From: Xanthobacteraceae bacterium
Lineage (GTDB): Bacteria; Pseudomonadota; Alphaproteobacteria; Rhizobiales; Xanthobacteraceae
Length of the DNA stretch: 12,878 bases
NCBI GenBank assembly: GCA_030040825.1
Contig: JASHSY010000303.1
Coordinates: forward strand, 1 to 12,878
Reading direction: 5' to 3'
The notes beneath the pieces were generated by a model. The model was given only the letters and a program-made list of their open reading frames with translations. It had not been told where the DNA came from and made no database searches. Within the stretch, counting starts at the first letter, position 1. Every line of letters begins with the position of its first letter. A program made the position numbers and the translations under genes. Shown one piece after another: positions 7,393 to 12,878 of the stretch.

Positions 7393-7713
7393 ATGCGCCG
7401 CCAAATGGCTGCGCGAACTTTCGGCGCGCTCCTTCTCGCCATCGCGGCCAGTCAGGCGCGCGCCGAAGTGATTCATGTCAAGATCGAAAACCTTGCGTTC
7501 ACGCCCGCGGAAATCCGGGCTCATGTCGGTGACACCGTCGAATGGATCAACGCGGATTTCATCGCGCACACGGCGACGGCGCGTGACGGCGCCTGGGACG
7601 TCTTGATTCCGATCAATACGACCAGGCGGGTCGTCCTCAAGGCCGAAGGAACGGTGACTTATTTCTGCAAGTTTCACCCGAACATGATCGGCCGGATCGT
7701 GGTGGCCGAATGA
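7393..7713 (+). CDS. Amicyanin-like cupredoxin (periplasmic blue-copper protein)
   Basis: This 106-residue protein has a signal peptide (residues 1-24, cleavage after ARA) and a small beta-sandwich with a complete type 1 copper site: His59 in the IAHTAT loop and Cys92, His95 and Met98 in YFCKFHPNMIGRIVV. The C-x2-H-x2-M spacing is that of amicyanin, shorter than the pseudoazurin loop. The LAFTPAEIRAHVGDTVEWIN segment is the usual cupredoxin N-terminal half. It probably shuttles electrons or binds copper in the periplasm; no partner dehydrogenase is nearby. The ATG at 7393 (or 7405) is chosen over an ATG at 7360 because the latter overlaps the previous gene and puts a polar stretch ahead of the signal peptide. 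It is the second gene after the ECF promoter at 6782. Confidence 0.9.
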   Translation: MRRQMAARTFGALLLAIAASQARAEVIHVKIENLAFTPAEIRAHVGDTVEWINADFIAHTATARDGAWDVLIPINTTRRVVLKAEGTVTYFCKFHPNMIGRIVVAE

Positions 7714-7717
7714 GGTT

Positions 7718-7746
7718 AGGCTGACGAGTTCGCGCCGCGTCAGCTT
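7718..7746. terminator. Shared hairpin between convergent genes
   Basis: AGGCTGACG (7718-7726) and CGTCAGCTT (7738-7746) form a 9-bp stem with one G-T pair and an 11-base loop. It lies between the cupredoxin stop and the hydrolase stop, whose TGA is inside the right arm. A short TTTT run follows a few bases later on the plus strand (7751-7754). A bidirectional terminator is the natural reading, but the T tract is short and offset. Confidence 0.42.
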
Positions 7747-8411
7747 CGGCTTTTGAAGCTGCGCGCCAGGAATTCGCCGCCGTGGCGCAGTCCCTCGGGA
7801 TCGATGCCGTGGCCGACGCCCGCAGACAGATGCCATTGCGCCGGCACCTCCAAGGCGGCAAGCCCCTGCGCTGCCGCGAGCAATGCCTGGGCCGGAATGA
7901 GCTCGTCCTGATCGCCATGCACCAGCAGCACCGGCGGCCGCGACGTGATCTCGGCGATCGCGGTTGCCGGATTATTGTCTGGCGGCAGCACGAGCAACCC
8001 CGAATAGCCGACGATAGCTGCCGGTGGCACCGCCCGGCGCAAGCCGACATGCAGCGCCATCATGGTGCCCTGGCTGAATCCGACGAGCGCCAGCGCCGCT
8101 GGCGGCACGTTCTGGCGCTTAAGCTCCGCGTCGATGAAGCGGTTGAGCACCGGGGCTGCCTTGTTGACGCCAACCCAGCGCTCGTTGGGATCGCGAAAAG
8201 TCAGCCCGAACCATTGCCGGCCTACCGGCGCCTGTGCACACGGTTCGGGCGCATGCGGTGAAACAAACGCCGCCTGCGGCAGCAATTGTTGCCAGACGCG
8301 GCCGAGCTCGATGAGATCGTTGCCATCGGCGCCATAGCCATGCAGGAACACGACCAGCTGGCGCGCGCGGCCGGAGAGCGGCGCCAGCCGCGGGCCGTCG
8401 AGCTCCGCCAT
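7740..8411 (-). CDS. Alpha/beta hydrolase, phospholipase/carboxylesterase family
   Basis: This 223-residue cytoplasmic hydrolase belongs to the phospholipase/carboxylesterase family (PF02230). The oxyanion-hole motif LHGYGADG is at 23-30, the nucleophile Ser113 is in GFSQG (111-115), the acid Asp169 in HGDQDE, and the catalytic His201 in GVGHGID. All three catalytic residues are present and the length is standard. It would hydrolyse carboxylic esters or thioesters; the substrate is unknown. The ATG at 8411-8409 follows GAGGG at a good distance and is preferred over an in-frame TTG one codon earlier. It converges on the cupredoxin gene and shares the hairpin there, so it is not part of the sigma-factor unit. 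Confidence 0.92.
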   Translation of the reverse strand: MAELDGPRLAPLSGRARQLVVFLHGYGADGNDLIELGRVWQQLLPQAAFVSPHAPEPCAQAPVGRQWFGLTFRDPNERWVGVNKAAPVLNRFIDAELKRQNVPPAALALVGFSQGTMMALHVGLRRAVPPAAIVGYSGLLVLPPDNNPATAIAEITSRPPVLLVHGDQDELIPAQALLAAAQGLAALEVPAQWHLSAGVGHGIDPEGLRHGGEFLARSFKSRS

Positions 8412-8519
8412 CAAAGACCCTCGTCACGTTCACCGTGGCGCGCACAGGGAGAGCGCCCGCGGCTCAAGCCGTTGCTTTAGCCGTGGGCGCGGCTGTGTGT
8501 CTACGGGCTATGCGCAGGG

Positions 8520-8558
8520 TCAGATGCGGTGTGGATGCGTCGCAAACACGCTCAGCGG
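8520..8558 (-). pseudogene. Remnant of the 3' end of a second porin gene
   Basis: Read on the minus strand this stretch encodes P-x-x-V-F-A, then R-I-H-T-A, then a TGA stop. It mirrors the last 13 codons of the porin at 8818-8859 (PVNVFAGRIHTAF and stop). Sixteen consecutive bases are identical (8524-8539 and 8823-8838), and flanking bases are similar. Relative to the intact gene it lacks two bases after the Ala codon and one base in the last codon, so the frame is broken. It is best read as the scar of a deleted or decayed tandem porin copy. Confidence 0.45.
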
Positions 8559-8566
8559 CTGTGCAA

Positions 8567-8728
8567 TCAGGTTTGTGACGTGACAACGATCATCAGTGCC
8601 ACGATCGCCGTAAGGGCGGCGGCGGCGGCAACCGGACCCGGTGTCGGGTCCGTTGCGATAGTAATCGCCCACAACGTAATCATCAGAAGCAGGCAAACAG
8701 CGGCAAGAAGCTTCGAAGCTAACTGCAT
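8567..8728 (-). CDS. Possible small membrane protein, two transmembrane segments
   Basis: The minus strand from ATG 8728-8726 encodes 53 residues. A hydrophobic stretch at about 7-25 (LLAAVCLLLMITLWAITIA) is followed by a short polar turn with DPTPGP and a second hydrophobic stretch at about 33-49 (VAAAAALTAIVALMIVV), ending in TSQT. This helical-hairpin pattern is unlike the scrambled composition of the overlapping frames. Met codon 1 is preceded by a basic-poor start and only a weak ribosome site (GGGA about 11 bases away). A run of five Ala codons (GCC) lies in the second segment. I do not recognise a family. It is the only coding candidate in the 8412-8817 interval. Confidence 0.38.
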   Translation of the reverse strand: MQLASKLLAAVCLLLMITLWAITIATDPTPGPVAAAAALTAIVALMIVVTSQT

Positions 8729-8767
8729 GTGATGCGTCCCGCAGTGGGCGCTTGCCGCATCCGCTAA

Positions 8768-8787
8768 GCAGGGATGGCGTACCCTGC
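8768..8787 (-). terminator. Hairpin downstream of the porin gene
   Basis: GCAGGG and CCCTGC form a 6-bp GC-rich stem with an 8-base loop 31 bases after the porin stop codon. The position fits a terminator, but no T run follows and the stem is short, so this is a weak call. Confidence 0.28.
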
Positions 8788-8817
8788 GCGGCGGGCGTGC
8801 AAATTTCCCAACAATTG

Positions 8818-11022
8818 TCAGAATGCGGTGTGGATGCGGCCGGCGAAAACATTCACCGGTCCGCGGTCGGCGTTGTAGGCGGGGTTGACGATGAGCTGAT
8901 AGTCAAAGCCAACCTTGAGCGACTGCGTGATCGCGTAGCTGTAGTAGGCCTCGATGATCTGCTCGAGGCCGTAATTGGTCAGCGAACCGTCGCCGATGAG
9001 GATGCCCATGCCGCCGGCCGCAAAGTATGCCTGGTGTGCGGGTGCTATTCCGTTGACGACGCCGGCAATGCCCACCGTATCGTCCGGTCGGCCCCATTGC
9101 TTGCCGTTGATCGAGACGCCAGTCGACACGGTGCGATCGATGTCGGTGAAATCCCACGGCTCGACATTGCCGTCGGCCCAGCCGGCACGAGCGAACACGC
9201 CCATCCAGTCATTCACCTGTTGCTCAAGATTGAGGCTCACGCCGGGTCGGAGGCGATACATGCGATCCGCCACGAGCGCATTATTGACATCGCTTAAAGG
9301 ACTACCCGGTGCTGCCGCTGCCGCGATCCCAACCGCATCCTGGAAGTTGCCCATCCGGCCATGGATAACGAAGCCGGTAATTTTGAGCTTGCCGGGTTGT
9401 CCCCACAATTCATGGCGCTCTTCAAGTTCGGCCAGAAATTCTTGTTGGTTGAACCCTTCGTCGAGCCCGTAGGCGTTGGCTGTAATGGGGTCGGCAAGCG
9501 CGCTGCTGGTTTCGGCGGGCACCGCCGACATGTCAAACACACCGGCGCGGAAAGCGAAGATGCCTTGGTACCATTCGGCCGCCGCCCCATAGGAATAACC
9601 CCAGGCGTCGCCGGCATAATCGAATGTGCCTGCGTTGATCAGCGACCAGTTGAGGAAATCCGTCTTTGGATTGTTAGCGTATTTATTGGTGTCGAATACG
9701 TCGGCGACGGAGAATTTGCCAACCCAAAGCACCAGCCGGTTGGCGGTTTGCGAGCCGGCGAACTGATTAACGTCGGCGTCGACCTTCTCGGTTTCGCCGC
9801 CAAGGTTGATGGTTTGCTTGACAAAATAGCGTTGCACCCGCGCGTAAGGGTAACTGAAGCCGAGCTTGTAAGATTCACCGCTCGGAAATCCGGCCGCGCC
9901 GTGGGTTTCGGCAAGGCCGTGGCCCTGATCGATTTCGGGGTTGATCCAAAGTTCGGCGCCTTGCCACAACCGCAAGCCGGCATAGAGCGTCGCGTCGATC
10001 GTTTCGCGGCCATTGGCGGCGGCCTGCAGGCTGTTGGCGCCCGTCGATCCGGGTGGCGAGCGGAACGGCGCAGTGCCCTGCCAAACGAGCGTCCCCTGGC
10101 CATGGAAGTTGACGTTGTCGGGATCCACGGCGGCCGGCGCCTTGGCGACAAGCGGTCCGTTCACGGGCTGGACGTTGTTGAACTGGTAGTTCACACCCGC
10201 GCGCACTTGCTGCAGAAGAAAGTCTGAGGTGAATGGCTGTGCGCCGCCGGTGAATTGATAAGTCTGTCGGCCGTAATCGGAGAACAGGTATTCCAGTTTG
10301 GCGGTCCAGTGCGGCGCGATCGGCGTTTCGATGCCGGCGCCGACGGTCCAGCCGAAACGCCAGACGAACGGCGCTTCCGCCGTGCCGGTCGTCAGATTCG
10401 TTAGCGTCTGCTGGCTGTACATCCAGGCGAAGCCGCCGGTCGCGTAGAAGAGCCAGTGTCCGGGGGCATAGCCGATCCTGCCGCGCACGGTGCCCGATGA
10501 CAGCATCGCTTCACTGAAATTCATTGGGCCGATGCCGGGCGACGTGAAATTGACGCTTGGTCCGGTGCTCAGCCCCATGGTGCTCGGAAAGTTCGGGAAC
10601 GTGAAATCGGCTTCGCCGCCGATCAGAACACGGTTCGGCAAAAGATAGTTGTAACCGCCCTGGAAGCCCCCGACGAAACTTCCGGCCTCATCGAAGGTGT
10701 TGATGGTCTGGTAGATGGATGCCGAGCCGGAGGCGCCGGGCGTCGACCAGTTCGACGTACCGAACGCGCCGCCGATGTGGCCGCCGACATACCAGCCGGT
10801 CCAGTTGTAGCCGGGCCCGGACAACGACAGCGCGTTGATTGGAATGAGTGCGTCGGCCGACGCGTTGCCTGCCGCCGCCATGAGGATTGTCGCGCAAATC
10901 CCGCCGACTGCGAATCGCGCCGCGACGATCGAAGGAAGCCGGCTAAGCGGATTGCTGTTCGGCGTTGCAGACGCTGCATGCGAGAGTCCGGCAAAAGAGA
11001 ATTTTGCAAAGTTGTTGAACAT
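8818..11022 (-). CDS. Outer-membrane porin: OmpA/Omp25-like barrel fused to OprB-like carbohydrate porin
   Basis: This 734-residue outer-membrane protein has a 56-residue leader. A long polar n-region (1-30) precedes a hydrophobic core (about 37-51) and a probable cleavage site after NASA (about 56). Residues 74-283 form a small beta-barrel of the Omp25/Omp31 type: NWTGWYVGGHIGGAFG, FVGGFQGGYNYLL, GTVRGRIGYAPGHWLFYATGGFAW, GWTVGAGIETPIAPHWTAKLEYLFSDYG, VRAGVNYQF. After a linker with PVNGPLVAKAPAAVDPD (284-303), residues 307-734 match OprB-type carbohydrate-selective porins (PF04966): FHGQGTLVWQG, WINPEIDQGHGLAETHGAAGFPSGESYKLGFSYPYAR, LWVGKFSVADVFDTNKYANNPKTDFLNWS, and a terminal Phe as in most barrel proteins. 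The ATG at 11022 is chosen; a GTG two codons earlier (11028) is possible. Sugar or small-solute diffusion is the family role. The gene appears to stand alone, with a possible TTGACG -35 at 11086-11081. Confidence 0.88.
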   Translation of the reverse strand: MFNNFAKFSFAGLSHAASATPNSNPLSRLPSIVAARFAVGGICATILMAAAGNASADALIPINALSLSGPGYNWTGWYVGGHIGGAFGTSNWSTPGASGSASIYQTINTFDEAGSFVGGFQGGYNYLLPNRVLIGGEADFTFPNFPSTMGLSTGPSVNFTSPGIGPMNFSEAMLSSGTVRGRIGYAPGHWLFYATGGFAWMYSQQTLTNLTTGTAEAPFVWRFGWTVGAGIETPIAPHWTAKLEYLFSDYGRQTYQFTGGAQPFTSDFLLQQVRAGVNYQFNNVQPVNGPLVAKAPAAVDPDNVNFHGQGTLVWQGTAPFRSPPGSTGANSLQAAANGRETIDATLYAGLRLWQGAELWINPEIDQGHGLAETHGAAGFPSGESYKLGFSYPYARVQRYFVKQTINLGGETEKVDADVNQFAGSQTANRLVLWVGKFSVADVFDTNKYANNPKTDFLNWSLINAGTFDYAGDAWGYSYGAAAEWYQGIFAFRAGVFDMSAVPAETSSALADPITANAYGLDEGFNQQEFLAELEERHELWGQPGKLKITGFVIHGRMGNFQDAVGIAAAAAPGSPLSDVNNALVADRMYRLRPGVSLNLEQQVNDWMGVFARAGWADGNVEPWDFTDIDRTVSTGVSINGKQWGRPDDTVGIAGVVNGIAPAHQAYFAAGGMGILIGDGSLTNYGLEQIIEAYYSYAITQSLKVGFDYQLIVNPAYNADRGPVNVFAGRIHTAF

Positions 11023-11159
11023 AAACACGCCCCGCCCGAATCAATTTCCCCGCTGGCAACAAACAGCGGTGCCGGAACAGCGTCAACAACTATGTTTTAG
11101 AATTAAAGTAGATCGAAAGTAATCAGGGGCGGTGATCGAACTGGAATCTGCCCATTACC

Positions 11160-11732
11160 TTAGGCCTGCGGGGTACAACTGGCCGATACTAAATTCCACC
11201 GTCCCTCCGCGCCGCTCAAACGTGTGCACGACAGCGGCGCAATATCGATGCGCCAGAACGATTGCGGTGTCGCGCCGATCGCATGAACGATGGCGGCGCG
11301 GATGATCGTGGCATGGGTGACGACGATCGACCGTCGATGATGGGATTGCAAATCCGCGAGCCAAGCGGCGACACGCTGCATCAGCGCCAGCAGGGATTCG
11401 CCGCCGTGCGGCGCTGCCGACGGGTCGCGGAGCCAGGCGGCGACGGCTTGCGGTTCGCGCGCCTGCACATCGTCGAATTTGCAGCCACGCCAGGCGCCGT
11501 AGTCGCAATCGCGCAGCGCCGGTTGCACGGCGGCATTCAATCCGAGTTCCTGCGCCGTCTGCCGCGTGCGCAACTCCGGGCTCGCCCAGATCCGGTCGGC
11601 GTGTGGCAACGATCCGACCAATGCCGCCGCGTCACGCCGGCCGATATCATCGAGCGGTTCGTCGGCGGCGAAGGCTACCTTGCGCACGGCCTCGGTCGAT
11701 GCGTGACAGATCAGGATCAGGCGGGCAGTCAT
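11160..11732 (-). CDS. Histidine-phosphatase-fold protein with altered RHG motif
   Basis: This 190-residue protein has the phosphoglycerate-mutase/histidine phosphatase fold. The core order is beta-strand plus catalytic His10, SPELRTRQTA (51-60), DCDYGAWRG (75-83), HGGES (109-113) and the second His140 in VVTHATIIRAAIVHAIG. In place of the family RHG it reads LICHAST, so the phosphate-binding Arg is Cys9 and the Gly is Ala11, while both catalytic His remain. CobC (alpha-ribazole phosphatase) of the B12 pathway has this fold. It is third in a riboswitch-led cbtB-cbtA operon, 26 bases after cbtA, so a link to cobalamin is plausible but unproven. The ATG at 11732 is preferred over an open frame extending to 11978, which lies inside cbtA. 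No clear ribosome site is visible. Confidence 0.8.
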   Translation of the reverse strand: MTARLILICHASTEAVRKVAFAADEPLDDIGRRDAAALVGSLPHADRIWASPELRTRQTAQELGLNAAVQPALRDCDYGAWRGCKFDDVQAREPQAVAAWLRDPSAAPHGGESLLALMQRVAAWLADLQSHHRRSIVVTHATIIRAAIVHAIGATPQSFWRIDIAPLSCTRLSGAEGRWNLVSASCTPQA

Positions 11733-11758
11733 CGGCGGCGGCCCGCTTTGGCTGAATG

Positions 11759-12508
11759 TTAGGCCCGACGAAGGACGACTGCGCGCTGCGTCAGCCCGCC
11801 AAACAGAAGACCGAGCGCCGCCCACATGATGAACTGCGCGCCAAGCGATGCGATGCGGAATTTCCACAACACCACAGCGGGAAATTCGTCGGGCACCTCG
11901 TTGATCGATGGCAACAGCAAACCGGCCGCCACCACGACGACAATGTAACAGGCCGCCACCGCCAGATTGGCGTTCCACTCGCCGAAGCGTGCGCTAAACG
12001 AATTTTTGAGCGAGATAGCGAGCACCATGGCTGCCAGCGAAATTGCGATCATGCCGAAATAAAGCGCGGTGCGAATGCCGATCGTTTCGGGGTCGCCAAC
12101 CGAGGGCGGGTTGGCCGGATATTTCAGGTTCGGCACCAGATAGAGGGCGACGAAGCCGATCAGGGCCAGCAGACCCGCCAACGCCTGCGGATCGAGGTCG
12201 CCCGGCATGCGGCCTTGGGCGAAGGCGAAGGCGAGACCGAACAGGCCGCCGAACGCGGCGCTATAGACCATAACCGCGACAAACAGGCCGAGGCCGGCTT
12301 GCACCGGGCGGCTCACCAATTCGGGTTGTTCCGCGGGCATGGCCATACCTTTGGCCTTTTCGGCCGCGGCCTTGGCTTGGTCCAATTGCGCCTCGAAAGC
12401 GATGGCGCGATCGATTTGCGGCTCGCCGTAGACCTTCAAAAACCCGAACGAGAGCAGCCCCGCGACAATGCCCACAAGCATGCCGCGGACGAGCAACGTC
12501 CTGACCAT
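11759..12508 (-). CDS. cbtA: CbtA family cobalt transporter, membrane subunit
   Basis: This 249-residue integral membrane protein has about six hydrophobic segments (near 8-25, 71-98, 108-127, 147-167, 181-200, 216-240) and the conserved CbtA (PF09490) features: GFLKVYGEPQIDRAIAFE at about 22-39, and LYLVPNLKYPANPPSVGDPETIGIRTALYF at about 122-151. CbtA proteins are predicted cobalt transporters that occur with CbtB under B12 riboswitches. The 21-base gap after cbtB and the riboswitch upstream fit that picture exactly. A charged, Ala/Lys-rich loop (about 38-60) after the first segment would lie outside the membrane. The start ATG at 12508 puts the first hydrophobic segment right at the N-terminus, as expected. 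Confidence 0.9.
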   Translation of the reverse strand: MVRTLLVRGMLVGIVAGLLSFGFLKVYGEPQIDRAIAFEAQLDQAKAAAEKAKGMAMPAEQPELVSRPVQAGLGLFVAVMVYSAAFGGLFGLAFAFAQGRMPGDLDPQALAGLLALIGFVALYLVPNLKYPANPPSVGDPETIGIRTALYFGMIAISLAAMVLAISLKNSFSARFGEWNANLAVAACYIVVVVAAGLLLPSINEVPDEFPAVVLWKFRIASLGAQFIMWAALGLLFGGLTQRAVVLRRA

Positions 12509-12529
12509 AGTAAGACTCCCGTCAGCCGG

Positions 12530-12739
12530 TTAGTGACAGGGGAAGCCGAGCAGATGCCGTCCGTCGTGCACGAATTCGTGCACATACATGCCGCTGATCA
12601 GCGACGTAGCGCCTTCTTCCGCGCCGACAAAATAGATCGCCAACAGGAAGATCAACCCGGCGAAAATCGCCCAAGGCAGCCATTCGCGCAGCGGGATGGC
12701 GGGAACCGGAAGCGTGGGTGCGTAGGTCGTGCTGGTCAT
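12530..12739 (-). CDS. cbtB: CbtB family cobalt transporter, small His-rich subunit
   Basis: This 69-residue protein has one transmembrane helix (about 20-40, WLPWAIFAGLIFLLAIYFVGA) followed by a C-terminal metal-binding tail with His54, His58, His62, Cys68 and His69 (MYVHEFVHDGRHLLGFPCH). This is the CbtB pattern (PF09489), in which the His cluster is thought to bind cobalt for CbtA. A strong ribosome site (AGGAGG, 12750-12745) lies five bases before the ATG. It is the first gene behind the cobalamin riboswitch. The competing frame at 12522-12782 lacks any membrane pattern and is a shadow. Confidence 0.93.
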   Translation of the reverse strand: MTSTTYAPTLPVPAIPLREWLPWAIFAGLIFLLAIYFVGAEEGATSLISGMYVHEFVHDGRHLLGFPCH

Positions 12740-12780
12740 CTCGTCCTCCTGGGATTGCGCGTCCCGTTAGAGTGTTCGCC

Positions 12781-12878
12781 ATTCGCGGAGAGGGTCTGGC
12801 TTTCGGACCTACGAAACGCGTGGCCGAATACAGTGGCGCGACCGCGCCGGAATCCCACCGGCTTCCTTATTCGCGAAG
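12781..12878 (-). promoter_or_regulatory. Cobalamin riboswitch, compact form
   Basis: On the minus strand, GGAAG followed by GGTG and then a GATTCCGGC block leads into a CGCGGTCGCG stem and the B12 box GCCACTGT (12838-12831), then AAAGCCAGACC (12803-12793), the counterpart of the conserved GUCAGGAgACC near the 3' end of B12 aptamers. TTCGCG (12877-12872) can pair with CGCGAA (12787-12782), closing the element. It sits 42 bases before the cbtB start and would lower cbtBA expression when cobalamin is plentiful. The usual side arms between the B12 box and the 3' motif are very short here. The 5' boundary may lie beyond the window. Confidence 0.82.

Noticed and set aside
8615..8629. Tandem GGC repeat
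   Set aside because: Only five units; as GCC codons it is an Ala run in the candidate small protein and too short to call a functional repeat.
8520..8852. A 110-codon minus-strand frame and a 67-codon plus-strand frame in the interval after the porin
   Set aside because: Neither has a coherent hydrophobic or domain pattern; the 53-codon frame at 8567-8728 explains the region better.
11733..11978. N-terminal extension of the histidine-phosphatase frame
   Set aside because: The extra 82 codons overlap cbtA, lack any family similarity and precede the conserved fold start at the ATG 11732.

Overview
The window looks like a chromosomal segment of a high-GC alphaproteobacterium of the order Hyphomicrobiales, most like Bradyrhizobium, Rhodopseudomonas or their relatives. 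The pointers are the GC-rich codon use, an HNH nuclease of the alphaproteobacterial type, an OprB-like porin fused to an Omp25/Omp31-like barrel, and a cbtBA locus under a cobalamin riboswitch. This placement is inferred from protein character only. I see no tRNA, rRNA, CRISPR array, insertion sequence or integrase.

Layout. Bases 1-174 (minus) hold the first 58 codons of a Na/Pi-cotransporter family protein that runs off the left edge. Bases 309-5158 (minus) are a complete five-gene branched-chain-amino-acid-type (HAAT) ABC importer in the order binding protein, livG, livF, livH, livM, with 4-base overlaps at two junctions. Bases 5329-5910 (minus) encode an HNH endonuclease. It is divergent from an ECF sigma factor (6063-6776, plus), which is followed by a secreted DUF4142 protein (6861-7382) and an amicyanin-like cupredoxin (7393-7713). 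An alpha/beta hydrolase of the phospholipase/carboxylesterase family (7740-8411, minus) converges on the cupredoxin across a shared hairpin. The interval 8412-8817 carries a possible 53-residue membrane protein and what looks like the decayed 3' end of a second porin gene. A large two-barrel porin follows (8818-11022, minus). Last comes a minus-strand operon read inward from the right edge: cobalamin riboswitch, cbtB, cbtA and a histidine-phosphatase-fold gene with an altered RHG motif.

How the genes work together. The most informative signal is a pair of near-identical ECF-type promoters with exactly the same spacing, one overlapping the start of the sigma gene and one just upstream of the DUF4142 gene. 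This suggests a small self-activating regulon that links the sigma factor to two exported proteins, one a copper protein, with no anti-sigma gene next to it. The right-hand operon fits B12-responsive cobalt uptake, and the phosphatase may be a CobC-fold accessory. The liv-type operon is self-contained, but its ligand cannot be read from the sequence.
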